Below, piece after piece: positions 37,829-47,031 of a stretch of 64,000 bases of DNA. Source of the DNA: Balneolaceae bacterium (GTDB taxonomy: Bacteria > Bacteroidota > Rhodothermia > Balneolales > Balneolaceae); assembly GCA_034521445.1 (NCBI GenBank), contig JAXHMM010000017.1, positions 124,001-188,000 on the forward strand, read 5' to 3'. How positions within the stretch are numbered: the first letter of the stretch is position 1; each line of letters opens with the position of its first letter. A model generated the notes under the pieces. That model worked only from the letters and a program-made list of their open reading frames with translations. It had not been told where the DNA came from and made no database searches. The position numbers and the translations under genes are program-made.

Positions 37829-38806
37829 CTAACTCTGCTGGTAGCGCATGCGGTACAGCACACCGGGCAGCACGGCTAATTTTTCGGTGGCATTCAGGTA
37901 GGCACGCCGGTCGAAAACGCGGTAGCCGTTCTCCTCGATCTTGTCCAGTATGCGGCTGTAGTTGTAGCGCGCAAGGTAGACCGGCAGGCGTGTGCCGGGC
38001 TCCAGCATGGGCACGCCCAGGTCGGAGCGGGCGTAGTAGCGGCGGGCGCGGTCGATCTGAAAGCGCATCAGCTCGCGGAAGTTCCCGTCCATGCGTCCCC
38101 ACAAGAGCTGTTTTTCGGTCACTCCGAAGCGGCGAAGCTCCTCTGCGGGAAGATAGATGCGGTCCCGGCGAAGGTCCTCTCCCACGTCGCGCAGGATGTT
38201 GGTAAGCTGCATGGCAATGCCCAGCTCTTCGGCGTGATCCAGGGCTTCGGGGGTGCGGTAGCCAAAGATCTCGCAGGTCATCAGTCCCACCACGCTGGCC
38301 ACCTTGTAGGCGTAGCCGTAGAGCTCCCCGAAGGTTTCGTAGCGGCGCTTGTAGAGGTCCATGCCCACCCCTTCAATGAGCTGCAGGGGAAGTTCCAGGG
38401 GGATATGAAAGGTGTTGAGGGTGTGGGAGAAGGCGCGCAGGATGGGATGGTCACACGCCCCTCCCAGGCAGGCCGCCTCCAGCCTGCGCTTCCACTCCTC
38501 CATGCTTCGGCGGATGCCCTCCCGGTCGAGCTGCCTGCGGCTCACCAGGTCCTCCGCCTCGTCCACCAGGTCGTCCACATAGCGGCAGAGGGCGTAGAGG
38601 GCGAAGATGCCCCGCTGCTTGTCGTTGGGCAGGAAGCGGGTGGCCATGTAGAAGGTTTTGGCGTGGGTACGCGTAATCTCCCGGCACTGGGCGTAGGCCT
38701 CCTGCAGTTCCTGCCCGCGCACCTCCTCGATCACCGACCGGTGCAGGGAGGTGCGCCGGTAGAGGGGCTTTACAAGCTTGTAGGATATGCGAAAGAGGTC
38801 GGTCAT
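37829..38806 (-). CDS. crtB: Phytoene synthase (squalene/phytoene synthase family)
   Basis: This encodes 325 residues from ATG 38806; a longer frame to 39001 runs through non-coding sequence and into purC. It is a trans-isoprenyl diphosphate synthase that joins two GGPP molecules head to head. The two Asp-rich motifs are YVDDLVDEAED in the N-terminal half and NILRDVGEDLRRDRIYLP in the C-terminal half. HAKTFYMATRFLPNDKQRGI is the usual early segment. Carotenoid production follows from this family; a squalene-type product (HpnC/D) is the alternative. No other crt genes are adjacent, but a GGPP-type polyprenyl synthase and IPP isomerase are further along the window. Confidence 0.87.
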   Translation of the reverse strand: MTDLFRISYKLVKPLYRRTSLHRSVIEEVRGQELQEAYAQCREITRTHAKTFYMATRFLPNDKQRGIFALYALCRYVDDLVDEAEDLVSRRQLDREGIRRSMEEWKRRLEAACLGGACDHPILRAFSHTLNTFHIPLELPLQLIEGVGMDLYKRRYETFGELYGYAYKVASVVGLMTCEIFGYRTPEALDHAEELGIAMQLTNILRDVGEDLRRDRIYLPAEELRRFGVTEKQLLWGRMDGNFRELMRFQIDRARRYYARSDLGVPMLEPGTRLPVYLARYNYSRILDKIEENGYRVFDRRAYLNATEKLAVLPGVLYRMRYQQS

Positions 38807-38939
38807 GGGATCGCATCGTGCGTTCACTAAAATAATGCGTTGATTCGTCCCGAACGTTCCCGCAGGACCCGGTCGTTTCAATTGCCTCGTATTTTTCGGA
38901 TTTTCCCCCGACCCAGCAATTTCAACGAAGTTCCGCCAC

Positions 38940-39911
38940 GTGGACACCTCCGCCTCCGACCGCCGCAAAGCTCTCGACCACTGCGTCACCCGCACCTCCA
39001 TACAGGGACTGCCCGAGCCCTACCGGGGCAAGGTGAGGGACGTATACGAGCTGGACGCGCATACCCTCGGCATTGTGACCTCCGACCGCATCTCCGCCTT
39101 CGACCACATCATGAAACAGGCCATTCCCTTCAAGGGACAGATCCTGAATCGGCTGGCGGCCTTCTCCTTCGGCAAGGTGCAGGACCTGGTCGAGACCCAC
39201 GTGGTCGACGTGCCCCATCCCAACGTCACCGTGGCAAAGCGTTGCCGGCCCCTGCCTGTGGAGGTGGTGATCCGGGCCTGCCTTACCGGACACGCATGGC
39301 GGGTCTACCGTGACGGGGGACGAACACTCTGCGGGGTCTCCCTGCAGGAGGGCATGCGCGAGAATGAGCATTTCGAGGAACCCATCCTCACCCCGGCCAC
39401 CAAGGCCGAGGAGGGACATGACGAGGACATCTCCGAGGCCGATATCCTGGCGCAGGGCATCGTGGAGGAAGAGATCTGGGAGGAAATACGTGAACGCGCC
39501 TTCGCCGTCTTCGAGCGGGGACGGCAGGTGGCCGCCGAACGGGGACTCATCCTGGTCGATACCAAGTACGAGTTCGGGCTCTTCGAGGGGCGCCCGGTGC
39601 TCATCGACGAGGTGCACACGGCCGACTCCTCCCGCTATTTCTATGCCGAGGGCTACCGGGAGCGGCTGGAGGCGGGAAAACCGCAGCGACAGCTCTCCAA
39701 GGAGTTCCTGCGTGAGTGGCTGATGGATCACGGCTTCCAGGGCCGGGAAGGGGAGCGCCTGCCCAACCTGCCCGACGAATTCCGATGGAAGGTCTATCGG
39801 CGTTACGCCGAACTGTTCGAAACCCTTACGGGCGAGCCTTTCGTCCCCCGCCTGGTGGAGGACATGGACGCTGAGCTGGAGAAGCTGTTCGAAGGCTGGC
39901 GCACGGGCTGA
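38940..39911 (+). CDS. purC: SAICAR synthase (phosphoribosylaminoimidazolesuccinocarboxamide synthase)
   Basis: This encodes 323 residues from GTG 38940. It catalyses ATP-dependent condensation of CAIR with aspartate in de novo purine synthesis. Landmarks are YRGKVRDVYELD, LGIVTSDRISAFDHIMKQAI, LPVEVVIRACLTGHAWRVY, GLILVDTKYEFGLFEGRPVLIDEV and DSSRYFYAEGY. The length matches the longer form (about 300-320 residues), as distinct from the about 240-residue E. coli type. It is the only purine gene of its strand here. Divergent phytoene synthase starts 133 bases away. AT-rich sequence TATTTTTC at about 38888 may belong to its promoter. Confidence 0.95.
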   Translation: MDTSASDRRKALDHCVTRTSIQGLPEPYRGKVRDVYELDAHTLGIVTSDRISAFDHIMKQAIPFKGQILNRLAAFSFGKVQDLVETHVVDVPHPNVTVAKRCRPLPVEVVIRACLTGHAWRVYRDGGRTLCGVSLQEGMRENEHFEEPILTPATKAEEGHDEDISEADILAQGIVEEEIWEEIRERAFAVFERGRQVAAERGLILVDTKYEFGLFEGRPVLIDEVHTADSSRYFYAEGYRERLEAGKPQRQLSKEFLREWLMDHGFQGREGERLPNLPDEFRWKVYRRYAELFETLTGEPFVPRLVEDMDAELEKLFEGWRTG

Positions 39912-39948
39912 AGAGTCAAAGCGTGAGCGGCATCCCCTATTCCGAGGT

Positions 39949-40581
39949 TCATGGACGCCGGTTTTGATATTTCACCCGGCCGATGCCAGCAGGGAGCACC
40001 TGCAGGTAGCCGTGGATCAGCAGGGCCACGCCGCCGGCCAGCAGCAGCTGCCAGCTCCACGTCCGGACCGCCTCCTGCAACGGGAGCATCCAGTAGGCCA
40101 GGTAGGCGCCCCCCATCAGTCCCAGGCCGCCCAGCACGCGCACGTAACCTCCCCGGCGGTACTGGTAAACTCCGTACATGAGGCCCGCTACGGCCAGGGC
40201 CCCTCCCTGGTAAATGGCCAGCATCCACTCCTTCAAGGCGTAGGTGTCGCGCACCAGGAAGTAGGAGATGACGATCAGCAACGGAAGCGCGGTATAGAGG
40301 AGGGGAAAACGAGCAAAAGCGGGCTTGGACTCCCGCACGAAAAGGGCCAGGGCGCTGAGCACACAGGCAAGCAGCAGCACGTGGCCCCATTCGGCCACGG
40401 GTGCTGCTATTACTTCGGGAAGAGGCGCAGCGAACAGCACGGCGGCCTGCGATATGCATAAGAAGGCCGCGGCCGCCAGAAGCACGCGGAAGGTGGTGCG
40501 CCCGCTTCGCACCGCCACCAGGGAGAGTTTGAGCAGGGCGTAGAGTCCGCTTGTCATCAGGATGAGGGCGGGCCACTCCAT
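39949..40581 (-). CDS. Polytopic membrane protein of unknown function
   Basis: This encodes a 210-residue protein with about six to seven hydrophobic segments (for example FRVLLAAAAFLCISQAAVLF, HVLLLACVLSALALFV and LLYTALPLLIVISYFLV) and short charged loops. I do not recognise the family. It follows the DinB-like gene after one base, so the two are probably translated together. It converges with purC at its 3' end. It could be an integral-membrane sensor or transport component, but nothing in the sequence supports a specific role. Confidence 0.6.
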   Translation of the reverse strand: MEWPALILMTSGLYALLKLSLVAVRSGRTTFRVLLAAAAFLCISQAAVLFAAPLPEVIAAPVAEWGHVLLLACVLSALALFVRESKPAFARFPLLYTALPLLIVISYFLVRDTYALKEWMLAIYQGGALAVAGLMYGVYQYRRGGYVRVLGGLGLMGGAYLAYWMLPLQEAVRTWSWQLLLAGGVALLIHGYLQVLPAGIGRVKYQNRRP

Positions 40582-40582
40582 T

Positions 40583-41137
40583 TCAGTCTTCCCCTATCCT
40601 GCGTTCGCGCTCGCGCCGCTGCTCGATCTCGCGGCGGGCCTGCCGGTCCTGGTTGAAGACCATTACAAGGTCGGCCACCTCCTTGAGTCGCTTGCGCTCG
40701 AAGCGTACCATCTCCTGCATCAGCGAAAAGAGGGTCATCTTCTCCTTGCCGCGGTGCAGCTCGGCCTCCCAGTCGGCATGCGTTATCTCCCCGAGGACAT
40801 TCACCAGGCCGGTGCGGTGCTCGGCCAGCCTGCGAAGCAGGTTCTCCGCCCCCTCCTCTCCTGTGGCGCCCCCGAAGGTCTCGCGAAAGGAGTCAAAGTC
40901 GTCCAGCGAGAGGGGCTTGCTTCTTCCGCGCGCCTCCTCCAGCAGGGGACGATAGTAGGCGCACTGGGCGTGGTCGATGAGCAGCAGCTTCTCGGCGATG
41001 GAGCTGCCGCCGGGCGGGGCTTCATGCACGGGCACCGCGTCGATGACGTGGCGGAGGGCTTCGGCCTCATCTGTCAGGTAGGCGATGTCGCCGGTAAGCT
41101 TGCGAACCTCACCCGGGTCTATGTCGGTGACGTTCAT
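40583..41137 (-). CDS. DinB-like four-helix protein
   Basis: This encodes 184 mostly helical, charged residues. The pattern SIAEKLLLIDHAQCAYYRPLLEEA, LRRLAEHRTGLVNVLGEI and HADWEAELHRGKEKMTLFSLM resembles the DinB/YfiT superfamily of metal-binding four-helix bundles, with candidate His ligands near residues 56, 106 and 120 or 127. Members act as thiol- or metal-dependent enzymes, and this one is not assigned. The tail is rich in Arg and Glu. It begins three bases after the nuoI stop and precedes the membrane protein gene. The assignment is pattern-based. Confidence 0.5.
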   Translation of the reverse strand: MNVTDIDPGEVRKLTGDIAYLTDEAEALRHVIDAVPVHEAPPGGSSIAEKLLLIDHAQCAYYRPLLEEARGRSKPLSLDDFDSFRETFGGATGEEGAENLLRRLAEHRTGLVNVLGEITHADWEAELHRGKEKMTLFSLMQEMVRFERKRLKEVADLVMVFNQDRQARREIEQRRERERRIGED

Positions 41138-41140
41138 GGC

Positions 41141-41839
41141 CTAGCGTACCCACGCCGAATCGACCTCGGCGCGGTCGCTCCCTTTCTGCCGCTCCAGCAT
41201 GTCGACCAGGGAGAGACCGGTGTTGAAATCACGGTCTCGGTCGCGCACCGAGTGGATGTTGTTCTCCTCCTGAAAATCCCAGAACTCCCCGAACTGCCGG
41301 TTGCGGTATTCGCGCAGGAACTCCAGACGCTCCTGCAGGTCCTCCTTGGGTACCAGCAGGCGCTCTTTGTCGTAAACGGCTTCCTCGCGCGACTCGAAAA
41401 CGATATCGTAGTCCTTGCTCATCACGATGGCCTCTTCGGGACAGACCTCCTCGCAGTAGCCGCAGTAGATGCAGCGGAGCATGTTGATTTCAAAAATTTC
41501 AGGATAGCGCTCCTTGGGATCGTCGCTCTTTTCGCTGGCCTGCATGCTGATGGCCAGGGGCGGACAGGCCCGGGCACAGAGCCCGCAGGCCACGCAGCGT
41601 TCCTGTCCCTCGTCCTCCACCAGCACGGGACGACCCCGGAAAATAGCGGGCGGGTCCCATTTCTCCTCGGGATACTCCAGGGTAACCGCGGGCTGGAACA
41701 TCTGCTTGAGAGAATACCAGAGCGCCTTGAAGATTTCGGGCAGATAGAGCTTTTCCAGCAGGGAAAGGCTGCGCTCGCGGTCGTACTCTGGATTAAGCGC
41801 ATTGGCGCGCGGCTGTTCCAGGTTGCTTATATCGGCCAT
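41141..41839 (-). CDS. nuoI: NADH-quinone oxidoreductase subunit I (4Fe-4S ferredoxin-type)
   Basis: This encodes 232 residues with two classic 4Fe-4S motifs, [12 protein letters not shown] (near residue 78-89) and [12 protein letters not shown] (near 122-133). An N-terminal segment is typical of complex I subunit I ([20 protein letters not shown]), and the C-terminus is longer than usual. It would carry the N6a/N6b clusters that relay electrons to quinone. No other nuo gene is present in the window, so it stands apart from any nuo operon. It lies between der and a DinB-like gene. An alternative is a related ferredoxin in another electron-transfer complex. Confidence 0.82.
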   Translation of the reverse strand: MADISNLEQPRANALNPEYDRERSLSLLEKLYLPEIFKALWYSLKQMFQPAVTLEYPEEKWDPPAIFRGRPVLVEDEGQERCVACGLCARACPPLAISMQASEKSDDPKERYPEIFEINMLRCIYCGYCEEVCPEEAIVMSKDYDIVFESREEAVYDKERLLVPKEDLQERLEFLREYRNRQFGEFWDFQEENNIHSVRDRDRDFNTGLSLVDMLERQKGSDRAEVDSAWVR

Positions 41840-41924
41840 AGTCTGCTCGTTTCGGAACGGTTCGGGGGATGGCTGCGCGGGTTAAAATAACGCATATGCC
41901 TATTCACATCAACGCGAATATCAC

Positions 41925-43232
41925 TCATTTCTCGCGGAAGACAAGGGTCAGCGGAACGCCCTGAAAACCCCAGCGCTCGCGAATCTTGTTCTCGATGTAG
42001 CGGCGATGGTTGGGGGGAAGTTCCGAGGGCATGTTCATGAAGAACTTGAAGACGGGAGGCGCCGACTTCACCTGCGTGGCATACTTGATCTTCAGGGCAT
42101 GGCCCCTGCGCATGGGAAGGGGCTTCTCCTTGAAAATCTCTTGCAGGAAGTCGTTGAAGGCGGGGGTGGGAATCTCCCGGGCCCGCTCGGCCAGCACGCG
42201 GTCGGCCACCTCGAGCACGCGGTGCACACGCTGCCGTGTAAGGGCGGAGCAGGTCACAATGGGGATCCAACGCATCATGGGAATGCGGTCGTAGACGTAC
42301 TCCTCGAACTCCCGGTGCAGGTTGGTGTCCTTGTCCGGAACCAGGTCCCACTTGTTGAGCACCAGCACGATGCCCTTGTTGAGGCGGTCCGCCTCGCGCA
42401 GGATACGTTTGTCCTGGTCCTCGAAACCCTGCATGGCATCCACCATCAGGATGGCCACGTCACACTCCTGCAGCGCCCGGTCAGTGCGCAGGGTGCTGTA
42501 GAACTCTACGTTTTCCTTGACATTCTTGCGCTTGCGCAGCCCGGCCGTGTCCACCAGCACATACTCTTTATTTTCCATGATCAGCCGGCTGTCGAGGGAG
42601 TCACGGGTCGTGCCCGGGATGTCGGTGACGATGCAGCGCTCGTCGTTCAGCAGGGCGTTGATAAAGGAGCTCTTGCCCACGTTGGGACGCCCTACAACCG
42701 CCATGCGCGGCGCAGAGGTTCCCTCCTCCCCCTGCCGCTCCGGCAGCAGGGGCACCAGGTCGTCCAGCAGCTCGCCGGTACCGGTTCCGCTCAGGGCCGA
42801 AACCGGGTAGACCCTGTCAAAGCCGAGGGCATAGAATTCGGAGGCGTTGAGGCTGCGCTCCTCGTTGTCGGCCTTATTGGCCACCAGAAGCACCGGCCTG
42901 GACTGCTGCCGCAGCAGGGCGGCCACGGACTGGTCGAGGCTGGTCATGCCCCCCGCGGTATCCACCACAAAGAGAATGACATCCGACTCCTCGATGGCGA
43001 TATGCACCTGCTCGCGGACCCCCTCCACCATCACCCCGCTCTCTTCCGGCAGGTAGCCCCCGGTGTCGATGACAGAGAACTCGCGGCCGTTCCAGTGGGA
43101 GAGCCCGTAGTGGCGGTCGCGGGTCACCCCGTAGTGGTCGTCTACGATGGCTTTGCGGCTTCCCACCAGGCGGTTGAAGAGCGTGGATTTGCCTACGTTG
43201 GGTCGGCCTACGATGGAGACTACGGGAAGCAT
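41925..43232 (-). CDS. der: Ribosome-associated GTPase Der (EngA)
   Basis: This encodes 435 residues from ATG 43232, a usual length for the family. It is a double-GTPase needed for 50S ribosome maturation. Two G1 motifs (SIVGRPNVGKST near residue 6, VVGRPNVGKSSF near 180) and two sets of NKAD/NKWD G4 motifs (NKADNEERS, NKWDLVPD) are visible, followed by a KH-like C-terminal domain with KIKYATQVKSAPPVFKFF. An upstream extension of 23 codons from 43301 is open but unlikely to be used. It is upstream of nuoI on the same strand, after about 85 non-coding bases. Confidence 0.95.
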   Translation of the reverse strand: MLPVVSIVGRPNVGKSTLFNRLVGSRKAIVDDHYGVTRDRHYGLSHWNGREFSVIDTGGYLPEESGVMVEGVREQVHIAIEESDVILFVVDTAGGMTSLDQSVAALLRQQSRPVLLVANKADNEERSLNASEFYALGFDRVYPVSALSGTGTGELLDDLVPLLPERQGEEGTSAPRMAVVGRPNVGKSSFINALLNDERCIVTDIPGTTRDSLDSRLIMENKEYVLVDTAGLRKRKNVKENVEFYSTLRTDRALQECDVAILMVDAMQGFEDQDKRILREADRLNKGIVLVLNKWDLVPDKDTNLHREFEEYVYDRIPMMRWIPIVTCSALTRQRVHRVLEVADRVLAERAREIPTPAFNDFLQEIFKEKPLPMRRGHALKIKYATQVKSAPPVFKFFMNMPSELPPNHRRYIENKIRERWGFQGVPLTLVFREK

Positions 43233-43317
43233 GTGGATGAAATTATTGGTATTTTGGGCCCCTTCGCGGGAAGCCGCTAAAATAAGGAATTCACCGCTCA
43301 ATACAGAACCTCATTCC

Positions 43318-43554
43318 ATGCTGGAGACCTTCTATAATAATTTCGGATTCCTGGGGTCCATCGCTCTCGCCTTCACGGCCTTTCTCCTGTTCATATTCTG
43401 GATCGCAGGAATCGCCGGACTGGCCCAGCGTCCCGACACGGGCACCAAGAATATCCAGCTGGCCTGCTGCGTGCTCTTCCCCCCCTTCCCCATTCTCTGG
43501 CTTTTCTGGGACATGTACTGGCAGAAAAAACAGATGGAGCACACCGGAGACTAG
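43318..43554 (+). CDS. Small two-helix membrane protein
   Basis: This encodes 78 residues from ATG 43318 (MLETFYNNFGFLGS). A longer upstream frame exists but overlaps der on the other strand. There are two hydrophobic stretches, SIALAFTAFLLFIFWIAGIA and then IQLACCVLFPPFPILWLFW, with a charged C-terminus (WQKKQMEHTGD). The pattern CCVLFPPFPILWLFWDM suggests a conserved short membrane protein, but I do not recognise a named family. It is divergent from der and convergent with the YaiO-like gene. Confidence 0.55.
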   Translation: MLETFYNNFGFLGSIALAFTAFLLFIFWIAGIAGLAQRPDTGTKNIQLACCVLFPPFPILWLFWDMYWQKKQMEHTGD

Positions 43555-43565
43555 CCCGCCGGCCG

Positions 43566-44819
43566 CTAGAATCGGTAGCCCAGCTGCACGTTGAAGGTGA
43601 GAATATCGAGGTAGCGGTCCGGCGCATTCAGCCTCTCCTGGCGCTCGTAGTTTACCGACAGCTCCGCGCTCACCGCGTCCCCCAGCTCATGGCGGAGGCC
43701 TGCGCCCGCGCCCCACGACTGCAGGCGGAAGATCCCTGCCTCCACCTGCTGAAAGGTGCGCTCGGACGGGCTCACGCCCATGCTGCCTGAGAGCCAGAGG
43801 TAGCTGTCGGGCGTGCCCAGGTAGCGGCGCGCCATCAGTACGGCTGAGCCGTCCAGTGCCCCGCTCCCGGGGATCACAAAGGGTTTGAAACTCAGGTACC
43901 AGCTTCCGAAATAGCCTGCCAGGGAGCCGGTCAGCAAGGTGACCTCCTCCCCGCCGACCAGTATAAGGTGACGCGCGCCCAGAGAGAGCTCAAGGGAGAG
44001 CGGCAGGCGGTGGTACAGCTCCACCCCTGCGCGGTGTTCCGGGTAGAGAGGACTTCCGCTCCAGGCGTAGCTCAGGTAGGCGTAGAATCCCTCCCCGAAG
44101 ACCGGGTACCAGTCCACCTCCCCCTGCAGGCCGTTCTCACCGAAGCGGCGCTGCATACGCAGCCTGCCCAGGACCGGTCCCATTCCCGTCTCCCGGCGGT
44201 ACTGCAGGAAGAGGTTTTGGGACGGGCCAAAGACCGCGGAGTAGTGGTCGTAACTCCAGGAGGCGCGCACGCTGTTCATATACCGATGAGAACTCACCAT
44301 GTCGCGCAGTTCCTTCAGCTCTCCGTAGCCGGGGGAGGTCCGCTGCAGGCGTGTGTAGACCAGGCCCGCCTCCCGATAGCGTTGCGTGGCCGTCAGGGCG
44401 CGAATGCGGCGGTCCATCAGTTCCGGGTCGAGGGGGTGGTATACCAGGGCGCGCGCTGCGGCTCGGGCTGCTTCGGCGTGGTTGCCACTCCAGTAGGCCA
44501 CGTTGACCAGGGCCAGCAGGGCGTCCCGGTTGCGCGGGGCGCGCACGAGTACCTCTTCGAGATGTTTACGGGCCTCACCGAAGCGCCCCTCCCATGCGTA
44601 GGTGCGTCCCAGCAGTATGCGCACCTCGTGGTAGTCTGGTACCTCATCCAGGATGCCGAGGCAGAGTCTCCTGGCCTCTTCGTAGCGCTCGGCGTAGGCG
44701 GCCTCCCTCGCCTGTCGGAAGCGCTCGTCCACCCCGGCCTGCTGGGCCGGAAGGGCGATAGGAAGGAGCAGAAGAAACGGGAGCAGCAGAACGAGGCGTA
44801 AGCGTGCGGTTTGATGCAT
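43566..44819 (-). CDS. YaiO-like outer-membrane protein (TPR plus beta-barrel)
   Basis: This encodes 417 residues from ATG 44819, with a signal peptide (LVLLLPFLLLLPIALPAQQ). Residues about 25-165 form TPR-like helices (AREAAYAERYEEARRLCLGI, LGRTYAWEGRFGEARKHLEE). The C-terminal 250 residues alternate in the manner of outer-membrane beta-strands, ending in aromatic residues (TFNVQLGYRF). This layout matches the YaiO family of outer-membrane proteins. The function is poorly known. The gene starts divergently from the thymidine kinase operon, with about 190 bases between. Confidence 0.75.
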   Translation of the reverse strand: MHQTARLRLVLLLPFLLLLPIALPAQQAGVDERFRQAREAAYAERYEEARRLCLGILDEVPDYHEVRILLGRTYAWEGRFGEARKHLEEVLVRAPRNRDALLALVNVAYWSGNHAEAARAAARALVYHPLDPELMDRRIRALTATQRYREAGLVYTRLQRTSPGYGELKELRDMVSSHRYMNSVRASWSYDHYSAVFGPSQNLFLQYRRETGMGPVLGRLRMQRRFGENGLQGEVDWYPVFGEGFYAYLSYAWSGSPLYPEHRAGVELYHRLPLSLELSLGARHLILVGGEEVTLLTGSLAGYFGSWYLSFKPFVIPGSGALDGSAVLMARRYLGTPDSYLWLSGSMGVSPSERTFQQVEAGIFRLQSWGAGAGLRHELGDAVSAELSVNYERQERLNAPDRYLDILTFNVQLGYRF

Positions 44820-45009
44820 GGAGGATCGAATAATTTGAAGTTCGAACGATTCAATACGACCTTCGGCAGCGCCTGCAGCTACCAGGGGAAACATAGCAAG
44901 CCGCGGCCACAGTTGCATGCGGATCCCCGCACCGCCGCCAAAAGCCTTTTTATTTTAGTGCTCACACAGATATATTCCGTGTTTTAACCGCCATGCCCAA
45001 CGCTCTGCC

Positions 45010-45687
45010 ATGCTCAACGAACCCGCATTCGTTCCCCGCAATCTCGGCTGGATCGAGGTAGTCTGCGGCGGGATGTTCAGCGGCAAGACCGAGGAGCTTA
45101 TCCGCCGGGCTCGCCGAGCCCACATTGCGGGGCAGCGCGTGGTGGTGGTCAAGCCCAAACTGGACAACCGCTTCAGCGAACAGGATGTGGTCTCCCACAA
45201 CGACACCATGATGCCGGGGCTGGTGGTCGACACGGCAGACCAGATCGTGCTGCTGACCGGCAACGCCGAAGTCATCTGCATCGACGAGGCGCAGTTTTTC
45301 GACGAGCGCATAGTGGAGGTGGTCAACACCCTGGCCGACGACGGAAAACGTGTCATCGTGGCGGGCCTGGACATGGACTTCGAGGGGCGGCCCTTCGAGC
45401 CCATGCCCCAGCTGATGGCCGTGGCCGAGTATGTAACAAAGCTGCACGCCATCTGCGCCGAGAGCGGCATGATGGCGCACTACTCCCAGCGCGTGGTCGA
45501 GAACCAGGACCGGATGCTGGTGGGCGAGTCGGATGCCTACGAGCCTCGCGCCCGCCACTGTTTCCGTCCGCCGGTGGACCGCCGCAGGGGACGCAAGGTT
45601 CCTCCTTTCCGGGGAGGCGGGACAGACGCTTCCCCTACGTCCATACGCAAACCAACCCAGGCAACACAGGATCCCGACCATGATTGA
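45010..45687 (+). CDS. tdk: Thymidine kinase (TK1 type)
   Basis: This encodes 225 residues. It phosphorylates thymidine in the salvage pathway. The P-loop is GGMFSGKTEELIRR (near residue 20), IDEAQFFDE is the Walker B-like segment, and AEYVTKLHAIC precedes the lasso region. The usual four zinc cysteines are only half kept: CAES (149-152) instead of CxxC, and ARHC (181-184) instead of CRxC. As I recall, such loss is common in Bacteroidota homologues. A basic, low-complexity tail of about 40 residues follows and overlaps the start of the nucleoside transporter by 8 bases, so translation may be coupled. Confidence 0.88.
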   Translation: MLNEPAFVPRNLGWIEVVCGGMFSGKTEELIRRARRAHIAGQRVVVVKPKLDNRFSEQDVVSHNDTMMPGLVVDTADQIVLLTGNAEVICIDEAQFFDERIVEVVNTLADDGKRVIVAGLDMDFEGRPFEPMPQLMAVAEYVTKLHAICAESGMMAHYSQRVVENQDRMLVGESDAYEPRARHCFRPPVDRRRGRKVPPFRGGGTDASPTSIRKPTQATQDPDHD

Positions 45688-47014
45688 CATTTTCCGCGGG
45701 CTGCTCGGCATGGGCGCCATTGTGCTGCTCACATGGCTCTTCAGCAACAACCGAAAGGCCGTAAACTGGCGCCTGGTAGGCGTGGGACTTGGTATTCAGT
45801 TCGTGCTGGCCGTCCTGATTTTGAAGGGCGATCCCATGTCGCAGTATTGGGCGCCGCTGGGATGGCCCAAGGCCTTCTTCAGCTGGGTCTCCTCCTTTTT
45901 CGTGATCGTGCTTGACTTCACCACCGAAGGGGCGGAGTTTATCTTCGGCGACCTCGCCAAAAGTCCGGGCACCGAAAACAGCATGGGGAGCTTTTTTGCC
46001 TTCCAGGTGCTGCCCACCATTATCTTTTTCGCCTCCCTCACCGCCATACTCTACCACTACGGCATCATGCAGCGGGTGGTCAGGTACATGGCCCGGGGCA
46101 TGCAGAAGTTGATGGGCACCTCCGGTGCCGAATCGCTCTCGGTCATTTCCAACATCTTCGTGGGTCAGACCGAGGCGCCCCTGGTCATCAAGCCCTACAT
46201 CAGCCGGATGACACCCTCGGAGCTTCTGGCCGTGATGACCGGCGGCATGGCCACCATTGCGGGCGGGGTGATGGCAGCCTACGTGCAGATGCTGGGCAAT
46301 TCCTATGCCCAGGCACAGGGCGTCGGTCTCGATGCGGGGCGACTGCTTTTTGCCGAGCAGCTGCTGGGGGCCAGCCTGATGGCCGCCCCCGCAGCCCTGG
46401 TCATCGCCAAAATCCTCTACCCGGAAACCGGCGAACCGGAGACCTCCGGGGAGGTGCAAATGACCATCGAGAAGACCGACGCCAACGGCATTGACGCTGC
46501 CGCCAGCGGGGCCGGAACGGGACTCAAGCTGGCCGCCAACGTGGGCGCCATGCTGCTGGCCTTCATCGCCCTGCTGGCCATGGGCAACTACTTCCTGGAA
46601 CAGCTCGGGGGACTCACCGGCCTCAACGGGCTTATCAGCGGCGGTCCTCTGCGCATCGAGACCATCCTGGGCTGGATCCTGGCGCCCGTCGCCTTCATGG
46701 TGGGCGTACCCTGGGCCGACGCCGTGCAGATGGGCTCCCTGCTGGGCACCAAAATTGTACTCAACGAATTTGTAGCCTACATGCAGATGTCCGAACTTGT
46801 GAGCGGCGGCGCCCTCAGTCCCAAGACCACCCTGATGGCCACCTTTGCCCTCTGCGGTTTCGCCAATTTTTCCTCCATCGCCATACAGATCGGCGGAATC
46901 GGAGGACTCGCCCCTGATCGCAAGTCCGACCTGGCCCGCTTCGGCATCACCGCCGTCTTTGCAGGCACCCTGGCCAACCTGATGACGGCCACCATCGCAG
47001 GCATGCTCTATTGA
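45680..47014 (+). CDS. Concentrative nucleoside transporter (CNT/NupC family)
   Basis: This encodes 444 residues from ATG 45680; a longer in-frame opening to 45533 lies inside tdk. It is a sodium- or proton-coupled nucleoside importer with a CNT-type core: FFASLTAILYHYGIMQRVV, GTSGAESLSVISNIFVGQTEAPL (substrate-binding region), ELLAVMTGGMATIAGGVMAAY, and ALCGFANFSSIAIQIGGIGG near the C-terminus. The sequence shows about ten hydrophobic segments. It supplies nucleosides to the adjacent thymidine kinase. The substrate range and coupling ion are not predictable from sequence. Confidence 0.92.
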   Translation: MIDIFRGLLGMGAIVLLTWLFSNNRKAVNWRLVGVGLGIQFVLAVLILKGDPMSQYWAPLGWPKAFFSWVSSFFVIVLDFTTEGAEFIFGDLAKSPGTENSMGSFFAFQVLPTIIFFASLTAILYHYGIMQRVVRYMARGMQKLMGTSGAESLSVISNIFVGQTEAPLVIKPYISRMTPSELLAVMTGGMATIAGGVMAAYVQMLGNSYAQAQGVGLDAGRLLFAEQLLGASLMAAPAALVIAKILYPETGEPETSGEVQMTIEKTDANGIDAAASGAGTGLKLAANVGAMLLAFIALLAMGNYFLEQLGGLTGLNGLISGGPLRIETILGWILAPVAFMVGVPWADAVQMGSLLGTKIVLNEFVAYMQMSELVSGGALSPKTTLMATFALCGFANFSSIAIQIGGIGGLAPDRKSDLARFGITAVFAGTLANLMTATIAGMLY

Positions 47015-47031
47015 ACCCAGCTGTCCGACCC

